The notes: generated by a model not told the origin, from the sequence alone. Shown: positions 48,213-60,604, counted from the first letter of the stretch. The stretch is 64,000 nucleotides of DNA from Achromobacter denitrificans NBRC 15125 (GCF_001571365.1 NZ_BCTQ01000002.1:1-64000), one strand, 5' to 3'. Numbers and translations: made by a program.

Positions 48213-48241
48213 GCCGGCGCGACAGCGCCGGCTTTCATTTT
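48213..48241 (+). terminator. terminator of the M81-ABC-amidase operon
   Basis: An 8-bp stem GCCGGCGC/GCGCCGGC (48213-48220 with 48225-48232), GACA loop, then TTTCATTTT. Confidence 0.8.
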
Positions 48242-48421
48242 GAAAACTTCTGTAACTGGGAGCGCGCTCAAGCGACCTGCCGCCTCGGTATACTCGCCGC
48301 GGGCCTTACAGGCCGATGAATGCGCGTATTCCGATGACGGCCGCCCGCAAGGGCGTCCCGCGGCACCGAAGCCGCCGCGGCCACCGGGTATGACTCGACA
48401 ATCAACGACATAAGCAGAACG

Positions 48422-50371
48422 ATGAAAAAGAGCGTAGCGATCACCCTTGGCGTGGTCATAGTGGGAGCAGGAAGCTGGGTAGGCGCCACGTGGTACACCG
48501 GCAAGCGCATCGAGGAAAGCTCGCAGCGCCACCTGGCCGAGGCCAACGAGAAGCTGGCCAAGATCACGCCGCTGTTCGGCCTGCGCATCGATCAGTTGAA
48601 GTACGAGCGCGGCCTGTTCTCGACGCAGGCGCGTTATGGCCTGTCGTTCGTCAAGAGCGACAACACCCCCGACGGCATGCCCGCCGGCATGGTCGAATTC
48701 GACGCCTCCATCGAGCACGGCCCCTTCCCCAAGAGCGCCCTGGCGCGCGGCGCGATCGCCCCCAAGCTGGCCTTCGTCCACAGCGAAATCGCCAAGACGG
48801 ACAATATCAAGGAGCTGTTCGAGCTGACCAATAACGTCTCGCCGCTGACTGGCGACGCCATCGTCAGCTTCGGCGGCTTCGCCACGTCGACCGCCCGGAT
48901 CGCCCCGGTGAAGATCGCCCACGAGGGCAACGCGGTCGACTTCAGCGGCATGACGATCAACGGCACGTTCGACCGCTCGCTGCAGGCCGTCACGGCGCAT
49001 GCCCTGATGGAAACGCTCTCGGTGAACGGCGAGAAGTCGAACGATCCCATCAAGATGACCATGTCCGGCCTGACGATGGACGTCGACAGCCGCATGGGCA
49101 AGTTCGGCCTGTCCATCGGCGACTCGAACATCAAGATCAAGCGCATCGACGTCCTCAAGCCGGACGTCGACGTCAAGGTCTCGCTGGACAACCTGGGCTA
49201 CGGCGTCAAGCTGGCCGAGGACGACAAGACCATCAACGCCGAGGCGACCTACCGGACCGGCGACATCACCCTGAACGACGTGGCGCTGGGCAACGGCCAG
49301 GCCGTCCTCAAGGTGGCCAAGCTCGACGGCGCCGCCGTCAAGCAGCTGTCGGACACCTACAACCAGATCGTGCGCCAGTACATGATGGGCGCCAGCGACG
49401 AGGGCCTCAAGGACGAACAGTTCGACGTGCTGCTGGACAACGCCGGCAAGCTGCTCAACGGCAACCCGTCGTTCAGCATCGATCCGATCAGCTGGAAGAC
49501 CGCCAAGGGCGAAAGCAAGCTGACCTTCGCGCTCGACCTGGCCAACCCGCCCAACGTGAAGGACCTGACTCCCCAGGAGATCGTGGTCAAGGCCATCAAG
49601 CAGATCGACGCCACGCTCGTCATCTCCAAGCCCATGGTGCGCGACCTGATCGTGCAATACGCCATGAAGAAGGAAGGGATGGACGCCGAAAAGGCCGGAG
49701 TCCAGGCCGACGAGCAGATGCGCTCGGTCTCCGGCATGGCCGAAATGCTCAACGTCGGCAAGAACGACGGCGACAACATCGTCGGCAAGTTCCACTTCGC
49801 CGACGGCATGGGCGACCTGAACGGCACGAAGATCCCGGCTGAAGAACTGTTCGCCGGCCTGCTCGGCGCGGCCGGCATGGACGGCATGGACGAAGAAGGC
49901 GAGCCCGAGGGCCTGGACATGGATCCGGAAGAACCCGCGGCCGCCGCGGTGCCGTCCGACCTGATGCAGGATTTCGACCTCGACACCGTCAACGCCATGC
50001 TGAGCGACATGTCGTACTCGCCCCGCAAGGAAGACGGCGAGGAAGGCCCGGTGCTGGTCCTGCAGCCCAACAATACCGGCGCCAGCGACCTGCGCGTCGA
50101 GTTCCTGTGCAACGACTTCACGGAAAAGTGCCACGACCTCGTCGTGACCGCGACCTACAGCAGCAAAAAGCCGATGTCGCTCAAGGCCATCAATTCCTGG
50201 AACCAGGAATACCGCTGGACGCGCGCCTACCTGGACGACAAAAGCCAGGCCGTGCTGCAGATGGACATGAATTCCGAAGGCGGAATCGGCAAGGAAAACC
50301 TGCAGATCCTGCTCAACACGTTCTTCAGCATCGCCGAAGACTTCTCCGCCGCCGGAAAGGCGGCCAAGTAA
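48422..50371 (+). CDS. YdgA-family DUF945 protein
   Basis: Exported or inner-membrane-anchored protein of 649 aa. A single hydrophobic segment (4-23) is followed by a large periplasmic region rich in beta-strand-like repeats, beginning KRIEESSQRHLAEANEKLAK and containing the DUF945 core. It has an acidic Glu/Asp-rich stretch at ~490-512. The function of the family is not established; envelope roles are suspected. Monocistronic with a strong terminator. Confidence 0.85.
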   Translation: MKKSVAITLGVVIVGAGSWVGATWYTGKRIEESSQRHLAEANEKLAKITPLFGLRIDQLKYERGLFSTQARYGLSFVKSDNTPDGMPAGMVEFDASIEHGPFPKSALARGAIAPKLAFVHSEIAKTDNIKELFELTNNVSPLTGDAIVSFGGFATSTARIAPVKIAHEGNAVDFSGMTINGTFDRSLQAVTAHALMETLSVNGEKSNDPIKMTMSGLTMDVDSRMGKFGLSIGDSNIKIKRIDVLKPDVDVKVSLDNLGYGVKLAEDDKTINAEATYRTGDITLNDVALGNGQAVLKVAKLDGAAVKQLSDTYNQIVRQYMMGASDEGLKDEQFDVLLDNAGKLLNGNPSFSIDPISWKTAKGESKLTFALDLANPPNVKDLTPQEIVVKAIKQIDATLVISKPMVRDLIVQYAMKKEGMDAEKAGVQADEQMRSVSGMAEMLNVGKNDGDNIVGKFHFADGMGDLNGTKIPAEELFAGLLGAAGMDGMDEEGEPEGLDMDPEEPAAAAVPSDLMQDFDLDTVNAMLSDMSYSPRKEDGEEGPVLVLQPNNTGASDLRVEFLCNDFTEKCHDLVVTATYSSKKPMSLKAINSWNQEYRWTRAYLDDKSQAVLQMDMNSEGGIGKENLQILLNTFFSIAEDFSAAGKAAK

Positions 50372-50391
50372 GCCCCCGGCAGTCCAGGACG

Positions 50392-50428
50392 AAAAAAATC
50401 CCTCATCTTGCGATGAGGGATTTTTTTT
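50392..50428. terminator. bidirectional terminator between ydgA-like gene and gcvP
   Basis: A 10-bp stem ATCCCTCATC/GATGAGGGAT (50398-50407 with 50412-50421), TTGC loop, an A-run before and eight T after. It works for both convergent transcripts. Confidence 0.93.
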
Positions 50429-50473
50429 GGGGAGGCCGCCGCCCCTGGAGGGACGGCCGCCCTACGCCCGGCT

Positions 50474-53347
<2,874 letters not shown>

Positions 53348-53444
53348 GGGGAGATCTCGGGGTAGCGGATGCCGTCGGAGGACGGTCGGTATTGCATCTG
53401 GCGGAGCGGGCGCGGCCGCAATGGCCGCGCGCGCCCCGACCGGC

Positions 53445-53822
53445 TTAGCCGTTGGCGACGGCTTCGTAGCCGGCGGCGTCCAGCAGCTTGTCGGCATCGG
53501 CCGCGTTGACCGGCTTGATCTTGAAGATCCAGGCGGTGAAGGCCGATTCGTTGATCAGGTTGGGATTGTTTTCCAGCTCTTCGTTGAAAGCGACGATCTC
53601 GCCGGCCACCGGCGCGTAGATGTCGGAGGCGGCCTTGACCGACTCGACCACGCCCGCGGTCTCGCCGGCGTTCAGCTTGGCGCCGACCTTCACGTCGCCG
53701 ACGAAGACCAGGTCGCCCAACTGGTCCTGGGCGGTATCGGTGATGCCGACGACGAACACGTCGCCTTCGGCTTTGACCCATTCATGGGACTCGGTGTACT
53801 TGCGATCGGTGGGCAGACTCAT
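53445..53822 (-). CDS. gcvH: glycine cleavage H protein
   Basis: Lipoyl carrier of 125 aa shuttling the aminomethyl group between P and T proteins. The lipoylated lysine is K63 in the conserved ESVKAASD motif. Full length. Lies between gcvT and gcvP with ~100-bp gaps on each side. Confidence 0.97.
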   Translation of the reverse strand: MSLPTDRKYTESHEWVKAEGDVFVVGITDTAQDQLGDLVFVGDVKVGAKLNAGETAGVVESVKAASDIYAPVAGEIVAFNEELENNPNLINESAFTAWIFKIKPVNAADADKLLDAAGYEAVANG

Positions 53823-53869
53823 GGGAACTCCTGAGGGAATGCGGGTAGATGAATGGTGTTGCGCGCCTC

Positions 53870-53911
53870 GCGCGGGCGGCCCTGGCGCCCCTGGGGGGCC
53901 GGCGCCCGCGC
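53870..53911 (-). repeat. GC hairpin between gcvT and gcvH
   Basis: A 9-bp outer stem GCGCGGGCG/CGCCCGCGC encloses a second G/C-rich palindrome. No T-run. It may tune the gcvT:gcvH ratio, or be another extragenic palindrome. Confidence 0.5.
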
Positions 53912-53923
53912 GAAGCTTCGAGT

Positions 53924-55024
53924 TTACGAGTGTTCGACGGCTTTGCCGTTACGGACGAACGGCAATTTGCAGACCTGGGCGGGCACCCACTTGCCGCGGA
54001 TATCGACCTCGACCGCGTCGCCCGGACGCACGCCTTGCGGCAGGCGGGCAAAGCCGATCGACACGCCCAGCGTGGGGGACATGGTGCCGCTGGTGAGCTC
54101 GCCCATGCCTTCCTTGGTGCGCACGGCCATGTGGGCGCGCATGACGCCGCGCTCCTGCAGCTTCAGGCCGAGGAAGGCCGCCGGCGTGGCGAACTGCTCC
54201 AGCGCCTCGCGGCCGATGAAACGACGCTCGGCGTCCTTCAGGGACACCGTCCAGGTCAGGCCGGCCTGGCCGGGCTGCACCAGCTCGTCCATGTCCTGGC
54301 CGTAGAGATTCATGCCGGCTTCCAGGCGCAGCGTGTCGCGCGCGCCCAGGCCGCAAGGACGCACGCCCTGGGCCACCAGGTCGCGCCACAGCTGCACGAC
54401 CTCGGTCGCGGGCAGCACGATCTCGAAGCCGTCCTCGCCGGTGTAGCCGGTGCGGGCCACCAGCGTGTCGTCGCCGACCACGGCCGCCACAAAGGGCGTC
54501 AGCGGCTCGGTGGCGGCCTGCCAGGCCGGGCGCGCGGCCCAGACCTTGGCGCGGGCATTGGGGCCCTGCACGGCCACCATGGCCAGGTCGCGGCGCGGCG
54601 TGATGGCGACGTCGAAACCGTCCGCCTGCTTCACGCGCTGCATCCAGGCGATGTCCTTGTCGGCCGTGCCGGCGTTGACCACCACGCGCCATTCGTCAGC
54701 GGCGAAGAAATAGATGATCAGGTCGTCGATCACGCCGCCCTGGGGATTCAGCATGCAGCTGTACAGCGCCTTGCCGGGCACGGTCAGCTTGGACACGTCG
54801 TTGGCGACCAGGCGCTGCAGGAACGCGAACGCGTCCGGGCCGGCGACGTCGACGTTCAGCATGTGCGAGACGTCGAACATGCCCGCGTCCTGGCGCACGG
54901 CATGGTGCTCTTCCAGCTGCGAACCGTAGGCCAGCGGCATGTCCCAGCCGCCGAAGTCGACCATTCGGGCGCCAGAGGCGATATGTTCTTCGGCCAGCGG
55001 GGTGCGTTTGAGGGATGCGGACAT
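53924..55024 (-). CDS. gcvT: glycine cleavage T protein (aminomethyltransferase)
   Basis: Transfers the methylene group from GcvH to tetrahydrofolate, releasing ammonia. 366 aa starting [14 protein letters not shown], with the family signatures [20 protein letters not shown] and DVSHM near the N-terminus. GGAG lies 12 bases before the ATG. First gene of the glycine-induced operon. Confidence 0.97.
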   Translation of the reverse strand: MSASLKRTPLAEEHIASGARMVDFGGWDMPLAYGSQLEEHHAVRQDAGMFDVSHMLNVDVAGPDAFAFLQRLVANDVSKLTVPGKALYSCMLNPQGGVIDDLIIYFFAADEWRVVVNAGTADKDIAWMQRVKQADGFDVAITPRRDLAMVAVQGPNARAKVWAARPAWQAATEPLTPFVAAVVGDDTLVARTGYTGEDGFEIVLPATEVVQLWRDLVAQGVRPCGLGARDTLRLEAGMNLYGQDMDELVQPGQAGLTWTVSLKDAERRFIGREALEQFATPAAFLGLKLQERGVMRAHMAVRTKEGMGELTSGTMSPTLGVSIGFARLPQGVRPGDAVEVDIRGKWVPAQVCKLPFVRNGKAVEHS

Positions 55025-55067
55025 GCGCGGGAACTCCGGGACGGCAGTGTTGCCAGGGTTACGGAAT

Positions 55068-55104
55068 GCCGTTGATGCCAGGCGGGCTGCGCCTGCTCAA
55101 CGGC
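55068..55104 (-). other. hairpin between riboswitch and gcvT
   Basis: GCCGTTGA/TCAACGGC outer stem with an inner AGGCG/CGCCT pairing. It sits between aptamer 2 and the gcvT start, without a T-run, and does not cover the ribosome site. It could be part of the expression platform. Confidence 0.5.
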
Positions 55105-55118
55105 TGAATCTTCCGCCC

Positions 55119-55364
55119 CTCTGTCCTTTTGCCTGAGAGTTGCCCCGCGCAGGGCGGGTTTGCACCTTCGGCGCCTGGGCTGCTCGCTATGTCCCTTGTT
55201 CCAGGGGCGGCGCCAGGTCTCTCCAGAGTACTGTTTTGCCGCGTCCGCTCGGTGAAAAACCGGGACAGGGCAAGCATGGGCGGTATGGGTTACCTGAGCG
55301 ATTCCGGGCGAATTGCGCCTTCGGCGGCGGCCGTGAAGACAGGCCGCTCTCTCCCGCAACATGC
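55119..55364 (-). promoter_or_regulatory. tandem glycine riboswitch
   Basis: Two glycine aptamers on the minus strand ahead of gcvT. Aptamer 1 (55364-55274) has GGGAGAG, GCCGCCGAAGGCGCAA and CGCTCAGGTA, closed by GCATG/CATGC. Aptamer 2 (55228-55119) has GGAGAGACC, GCGCCGAAGGTGCAAA, AACTCTCAGGCAAAAGGACAG, closed by CTCTG/CAGAG. The linker is ~45 nt and can fold (TTGCC/GGCAA around CGGT/ACCG). Glycine binding is expected to turn on gcvTHP. Confidence 0.93.
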
Positions 55365-55450
55365 GTGACAGCGGCGAAAGCATACAACGAAAAGCCGCCG
55401 CCAGGGAATGCCTGGCGGCCGGTTCCGGGGCCCTTCACGGGGGGCTGCCG

Positions 55451-56344
55451 TCAGCCCAGCGCGGTGTCCAGCAGCATCATCAGCACGAAGCCCAGCATCA
55501 GCCCGCAGGTGGCGTAGACCTCGTGCCCCTTGCGGTGCGATTCGGGGATGATCTCGTGGCTGATCACGAACAGCATCGCGCCCGCGGCGAAGCCCAGGCC
55601 CCACGGCAGCAGCGGTTCCGACCAGCCGACCACCGCCGCGCCCAGCACGGCGCCCAGCGGCTCGACCAGGCCGGACAGCATGCCCAGCGCCACCGCGAAC
55701 GCGCGCTGGTAGCCGGCGGCCAGCAGCGCGACCGCCACGACCAGGCCCTCGGGGATGTCCTGGATCGCGATGCCGGTCGCCAGCGCGGTGCCGCGCACGG
55801 GATCGTTGCCCGCGTAGCCCACGCCGATGGCCAGGCCTTCCGGCAGGTTGTGCAGGGTGATGGCGAAAACGAACAGCCAGGTGCGACGCAGCCGATGCGC
55901 CTCTATGCCTTCCCTGCCCTTGATGAAGTGCTCGTGCGGCAGCGTGCGGTCCATGAGTAGCAGCACGGCCGCCCCCAGCAGCACGGCGGCGCCCACCGTC
56001 AGGCCCGCGCCCCAGGGGCCGTAGCCCAGGTCGCGGCCTGCGGCGATGCCCGGCGCGACCAGCGAAAAGGCGCTGGCCGCCAGCATGACCCCGGCGCCGA
56101 AGCCGAACATGCTGTCCTGCATCTTCTGCGGGATGCTGCGGGCGAACAGAATGGGCACGGTCCCCAGCGCGGTCGCGCCGGCGGCGACCAGGCCGCCCAG
56201 CAGGGCATCCGCCACGTGCGGCGCGCGCACGTCCAGGTAGGCCCAGAGCTGATGCAGCCCCAGGCAGGACACCAGCACGGCCAGGGTCCAGACGCTGATG
56301 CTGGTGGCCGCCGGCCGCACGCGATGACGGCTGAAGGTATTCAT
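55451..56344 (-). CDS. ZIP-family metal ion transporter
   Basis: Inner-membrane divalent-metal permease of 297 aa with about eight transmembrane segments. The metal-site motifs are HNLPEGLAIG and QDIPEGL in neighbouring helices and ISHEIIPES near the C-terminus, as in ZupT/GufA-type proteins. Likely cargo Zn, Mn or Fe. It starts 30 bp after sodA on the same strand, so Mn or Fe supply to SodA is an attractive link, but inferred. Confidence 0.9.
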   Translation of the reverse strand: MNTFSRHRVRPAATSISVWTLAVLVSCLGLHQLWAYLDVRAPHVADALLGGLVAAGATALGTVPILFARSIPQKMQDSMFGFGAGVMLAASAFSLVAPGIAAGRDLGYGPWGAGLTVGAAVLLGAAVLLLMDRTLPHEHFIKGREGIEAHRLRRTWLFVFAITLHNLPEGLAIGVGYAGNDPVRGTALATGIAIQDIPEGLVVAVALLAAGYQRAFAVALGMLSGLVEPLGAVLGAAVVGWSEPLLPWGLGFAAGAMLFVISHEIIPESHRKGHEVYATCGLMLGFVLMMLLDTALG

Positions 56345-56374
56345 ATGCCGCTGCCCTCCTTGGGAGAGAGGCGC

Positions 56375-56989
56375 TCAGCGCTTCGCCGCGGCGTAGCGGC
56401 GCGCCACTTCAGGCCAGTTCACGACATTGTAGAAGGCGGCGATGTATTCCGGCCGCCGATTCTGGTACTTCAGGTAATAGGCATGCTCCCAGACGTCCAG
56501 CCCCAGGATGGGCGTATTGCCCTGCATCAGCGGGCTGTCCTGGTTGGCGCTGCTTTCCACGACCAGCTTGCCGGCAGGGGTGACGCTGAGCCACGCCCAG
56601 CCGCTGCCGAAGCGGGTCAGCGCGGCCTTGGTGAAGGCTTCGCGGAAGGCGGCCATGCCGCCCAGGTCCGACTCGATGGCCGCGGCCAGGGCGCCCTCCG
56701 GCTCGCCGCCGCCTGCGGGCGACATGACCGCCCAGAACAGGCTGTGGTTGGCATGGCCGCCGCCGTGGTTGCGCACCGCGCCGCGGACGGCCTCGGGCAG
56801 CTGCTCCACGCGCGCCACCAGGGACTCGACGGGCTCGTCGGCCGACAGGCCCGCGCCTTCCAGCGCCGCATTCAGGCCGTTGACGTAGGTCTGGTGGTGC
56901 TTGCTGTAATGGATCTCCATCGTCATCGCGTCGATGTGGGGCTCCAGGGCGTCGTAGGCGTACGGCAGGGGAGGAAGGGTATAGGCCAT
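56375..56989 (-). CDS. sodA: superoxide dismutase, Mn-type
   Basis: Cytoplasmic superoxide dismutase of 204 aa. The sequence start [20 protein letters not shown] is very close to E. coli SodA. Metal ligands are H27, H82, D165 and H169. [11 protein letters not shown] and Gln150 in NQDSPLM favour manganese over iron. A promoter with an overlapping Fur-like palindrome lies upstream, matching known iron-repressed sodA regulation in Bordetella. Confidence 0.95.
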   Translation of the reverse strand: MAYTLPPLPYAYDALEPHIDAMTMEIHYSKHHQTYVNGLNAALEGAGLSADEPVESLVARVEQLPEAVRGAVRNHGGGHANHSLFWAVMSPAGGGEPEGALAAAIESDLGGMAAFREAFTKAALTRFGSGWAWLSVTPAGKLVVESSANQDSPLMQGNTPILGLDVWEHAYYLKYQNRRPEYIAAFYNVVNWPEVARRYAAAKR

Positions 56990-57042
56990 GCGTGTCTCCG
57001 TCGGATCCGCCCCCGGATTGGGGCTGAATCAATATCGAAAAC

Positions 57043-57075
57043 ATAAATGATATTTATTTTTATTTAATATCACAA
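57043..57075 (-). promoter_or_regulatory. sodA promoter with overlapping Fur-like palindrome
   Basis: On the minus strand TTGTGA (57075-57070), a 17-bp spacer and TATCAT (57052-57047). The perfect palindrome ATAAATATCATTTAT (57057-57043) covers the -10. It is AT-rich and similar to Fur box halves, so Fe-Fur binding would block transcription. Confidence 0.65.
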
Positions 57076-57128
57076 TGGCAGAGGCGCGATCCGGGCGGCG
57101 ATGGCGAGGCGCTATCGCCCCCGCCGCC

Positions 57129-58331
57129 CTACAGCGCCTTGCCGCAAGCCACGCCCGAGGCCCAGGCCCACTGGAAGTTGTAACCGCCGAGCCAACCGGT
57201 GACGTCCACCGCCTCGCCGATGAAATACAGGCCGGGGGTGGTCTTGGCCTGCATGGACTTCTGGTCCAGGCCGCGCGTATCCACGCCGCCGCGCATCACC
57301 TCGGCCTTCTTGTAGCCGGCGGTGCCGCTGGGCACCAGCGTCCACTGGTGGATGTCCTGCGCCAGCGCGCGCAAGGTCTTGTCCGGGGCATCGGCCAGGC
57401 GCAGCGCCGCCAGTCCGGGCTTGCCCTGCTGCTCGGCCAGGTGCAGCCAACGGTCGGCCAGGCGCTTGGGCCAGAGGCCGCCCAGCACCGTGTGCAGCTG
57501 CTGCCGGTTGCCGGACTTCGACGCCAGCAGTTCCGCCGCCAGGTCGCGGCCCGGCGCCAGGTCCACCACGATGGGTTCGCCCGGCTTCCAGTAGCTGGAT
57601 ATCTGCAGGATGGCTGGCCCCGACAGGCCGCGGTGGGTGAAGAGCAGGTCTTCCAGGAATTCGCCGCGGGCCTTGCCCTGCCCCGTGCTCAGGCCGACTT
57701 CCAGCGCCACGCCGGACAGTTCCGAAAGGGACTGCCACGCGACGGGATCGAAGGTCAGGGGCACCAGGGCGGGCCTGGGCTCCACCACCTTCAGGCCGAA
57801 CTGCCGCGCGATCTTCAGGCCGAAGTCGGTGGCGCCCAGCTGCGGAATCGCCATGCCGCCCGTGGCCACCACCAGCTTGGCGGCGCGGATCGGCCCCTGG
57901 CCGGTGCGCAGCTCGAAACCGTGTTCGCCATGCGCGATCTCGGCCACCGGGCAGCCCATGCGCCACTGCACGCCGCCCGCGTCGCATTCGGCGCGCAGCA
58001 TCTCGATGATGGATTCGCTGGAATCGTCGCAGAATAGCTGCCCGCGGTGCTTCTCGTGCCAGGCGATGCCGTGGCGCTTGAGCAGCGCGAGGAAATCCTG
58101 CGGCGTATAGCCCGCCAGGGCCGAGCGGCAGAAATGCGGATTGTCGGAGAGAAAGTTGGCGGGCCCGGCGCCGATGTTGGTGAAATTGCAACGGCCGCCG
58201 CCGGAAATGCGGATTTTCTCCGCCAGGCGGCTGGCATGGTCGACCAGCACCACGCGCAGGCCGCGCTGGCCGGCAACCGCTGCACACATCATGCCAGCGG
58301 CGCCGGCGCCGAGTACGGCTACATCGAACAT
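57129..58331 (-). CDS. HI0933/YhiN-family FAD-dependent oxidoreductase
   Basis: Flavoprotein of 400 aa. N-terminal FAD-binding GAGAAGMM (8-15) and the family tag KIRISGGGRCNFTN (~44-57); C-terminal GGVDTRGLDQKSMQ and a GEAVDVTGWLGGYNFQWA closing motif. Members are BaiN-like; physiological substrate unknown. It begins 11 bp after the decarboxylase stop and is probably co-transcribed. Confidence 0.88.
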   Translation of the reverse strand: MFDVAVLGAGAAGMMCAAVAGQRGLRVVLVDHASRLAEKIRISGGGRCNFTNIGAGPANFLSDNPHFCRSALAGYTPQDFLALLKRHGIAWHEKHRGQLFCDDSSESIIEMLRAECDAGGVQWRMGCPVAEIAHGEHGFELRTGQGPIRAAKLVVATGGMAIPQLGATDFGLKIARQFGLKVVEPRPALVPLTFDPVAWQSLSELSGVALEVGLSTGQGKARGEFLEDLLFTHRGLSGPAILQISSYWKPGEPIVVDLAPGRDLAAELLASKSGNRQQLHTVLGGLWPKRLADRWLHLAEQQGKPGLAALRLADAPDKTLRALAQDIHQWTLVPSGTAGYKKAEVMRGGVDTRGLDQKSMQAKTTPGLYFIGEAVDVTGWLGGYNFQWAWASGVACGKAL

Positions 58332-58342
58332 CAGGATCCGGG

Positions 58343-60604
58343 TCAGTCTTCGATCAGGCAGTCGACGTAGTAACGCTTCTCGCCGTCCGGACCCACTTCA
58401 TCGGCCAGGCCGTGGATATAGGTTTCGAAACCGGGGAAGCGCTCGTTGAACTCGCGCGCGAACTGCAGGTACTGGACGATGGTGCGGTTAAAGCGCTCGC
58501 CCGGAATCAGCAGGGGAATGCCCGGCGGATACGGGGTCAGCAGCACGCCGGTGACGCGGCCTTCCAGCTTGTCGATATCGACGCGCTCGACTTCGCGGTG
58601 CGCCATGCGGGCAAACGCGTCGGACGGCTTCAGGGCCGGGACCATGTCGCTCAGGTACATCTCGGTGGTCAGACGCGCCACGTCGCGCTCGCGGTAGGCC
58701 TCGTGGATCTGTTGGCACAGATCGCGCAGGCCCATGCGCTCGTAACGGCGATGGCCGCGGCAGAAATCCGGCAGGATGCGCCACAGCGGCTGGTTGCGGT
58801 CGTAGTCGTCCTTGAACTGCTGCAAGGCGGTCAGGAGCGTGTTCCAGCGGCCTTTGGTGATACCGATGGTGAACAGGATGAAGAAGGAGTACAGGCCCGT
58901 CTTCTCGACCACCACGCCATGCTCGGTCAGGTACTTGGAGACCAGCGCGGCGGGGATGCCGGTTTCGCCGAAGCTGCCCGACATGTCCAGCCCCGGGGTG
59001 ATGACCGTGGCCTTGATCGGGTCCAGCATGTTGAAGCCTTCGGCCAGATCGCCGAAGCCGTGCCAGTGGTCGTTCGACTCCAGGATCCACTCGTCGCGGT
59101 TGCCGATGCCTTCGGACACCAGGCGGTTCGGGCCCCAGACCTTGAACCACCAGTCGTTCTTGCCGAACTCCGACTCCACCTTGCGCATGGCGCGGCGGAA
59201 GTCCATGGCTTCGCGGATGCTCTCCTCGACCAGCGCGGTGCCGCCCGGGGGCTCCATCATGGCCGCGGCCACGTCGCAGGACGCGATGATCGCGTACTGC
59301 GGCGAGGTGGACGTGTGCATCAGGTAGGCTTCGTTGAAGACGTTGCGGTCCAGCTTGCGGGTCTCGGATTCCTGCACGATGATCTGCGAGGCCTGCGAGA
59401 TGCCGGCCAGCAGCTTGTGCGTGGAGTGCGTGGCGAACACCATCGCGTCCTTGCTGCGCGGGCGGTCCTGGCCGATGGCGTGCATATCCTGGTAGAACTC
59501 GTGGAACGACGCGTGCGGCAGCCAGGCTTCGTCGAAGTGCAGCGTGTCGACGTAGCTGCCCAGTTCCTGCTTGATCATCTCGACGTTGTAGATCACGCCG
59601 TCGTAGGTGCTCTGCGTCAGCGTCAGGATGCGCGGGTTCTTGTTCACGGCTTCGCGCGCGAACGGGTTGGCCTCGATCTTCTTGCGGATGTTCTCCGGCT
59701 TGAACTCTTCCAGCGGGATCGGGCCGATGATGCCCAAGTGGTTGCGCGTCGGGCGCAGGAACACCGGGATCGCGCCCGTCATCGTGATGGCGTGCAGGAT
59801 CGACTTGTGGCAGTTGCGATCCACCACGACCACGTCGCCCGCGGCGACGTTCGCGTGCCACACCACCTTGTTGGAGGTGGAGGTGCCGTTGGTGACGAAG
59901 TAGCAGTGGTCGGCGTGGAAGATGCGCGCCGCGTTCAGTTCGGACTCGGCCACCGGGCCGGTGTGGTCCAGCAGCTGGCCCAGTTCGTCCACGGCGTTGC
60001 AGACGTCGGCGCGCAGCATGTTCTCGCCGAAGAACTGGTGGAACATCTGGCCCACCGGGCTCTTCAGGAACGCCACGCCGCCGGAGTGGCCGGGGCAGTG
60101 CCAGGAGTAGGAACCGTCCTGCGCGTACTTGACCAGCTCGCGGAAGAACGGCGGCGGCAGGCTGTCCACGTAGCTGCGCGCTTCGCGGATGATGTGGCGC
60201 GCCACGAATTCGGGGGTGTCCTCGAACATGTGGATGAAACCGTGCAATTCGCGCAGGATGTCGTTCGGAATGTGTTCCGAGGTGCGCGTCTCGCCGTACA
60301 GGTAGATCGGGATGTCGGCGTTGCGGAAGCGCAGCTCGCCGATGAAGGCGCGCAGGTTCTTGATCGCGCTGGCCACGTCCTCGGGCGAGTCCACGTCGAA
60401 CTCTTCATCGTCGATCGACAGGATGAAGGCGCTGGCGCGGCTTTGCTGCTGGGCAAACGAACTCAGGTCGCCATAACTGGTCACCCCGATCACCTCGACG
60501 CCCTCGGCCTCTATCGCCGCGGAAAGGGCGCGGATGCCCAGGCCGGACGCGTTCTCGGAACGGTAGTCCTCGTCGATGATGAAAATGGGGAAGCGGAATT
60601 TCAT
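58343..60604 (-). CDS. Orn/Lys/Arg decarboxylase (major class, PLP)
   Basis: Class III PLP decarboxylase of 753 aa making a polyamine (putrescine, cadaverine or agmatine). Domains: N-terminal wing domain (~1-135), PLP core (~135-600) with DEAW (358-361) and PLP lysine K397 (ATHSTHKLLAG), C-terminal domain (~610-750). Length fits the inducible acid-stress type. Amino-acid preference cannot be settled by eye. No antiporter gene is adjacent, which argues against a classical acid-resistance pair. Confidence 0.9.
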   Translation of the reverse strand: MKFRFPIFIIDEDYRSENASGLGIRALSAAIEAEGVEVIGVTSYGDLSSFAQQQSRASAFILSIDDEEFDVDSPEDVASAIKNLRAFIGELRFRNADIPIYLYGETRTSEHIPNDILRELHGFIHMFEDTPEFVARHIIREARSYVDSLPPPFFRELVKYAQDGSYSWHCPGHSGGVAFLKSPVGQMFHQFFGENMLRADVCNAVDELGQLLDHTGPVAESELNAARIFHADHCYFVTNGTSTSNKVVWHANVAAGDVVVVDRNCHKSILHAITMTGAIPVFLRPTRNHLGIIGPIPLEEFKPENIRKKIEANPFAREAVNKNPRILTLTQSTYDGVIYNVEMIKQELGSYVDTLHFDEAWLPHASFHEFYQDMHAIGQDRPRSKDAMVFATHSTHKLLAGISQASQIIVQESETRKLDRNVFNEAYLMHTSTSPQYAIIASCDVAAAMMEPPGGTALVEESIREAMDFRRAMRKVESEFGKNDWWFKVWGPNRLVSEGIGNRDEWILESNDHWHGFGDLAEGFNMLDPIKATVITPGLDMSGSFGETGIPAALVSKYLTEHGVVVEKTGLYSFFILFTIGITKGRWNTLLTALQQFKDDYDRNQPLWRILPDFCRGHRRYERMGLRDLCQQIHEAYRERDVARLTTEMYLSDMVPALKPSDAFARMAHREVERVDIDKLEGRVTGVLLTPYPPGIPLLIPGERFNRTIVQYLQFAREFNERFPGFETYIHGLADEVGPDGEKRYYVDCLIED

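Noticed and set aside
55119-55228. A single-aptamer glycine riboswitch
   Set aside because: A second aptamer with its own GGAGAG, CCGAAGG and CTCAGG elements lies upstream (55274-55364), so the tandem form fits better.
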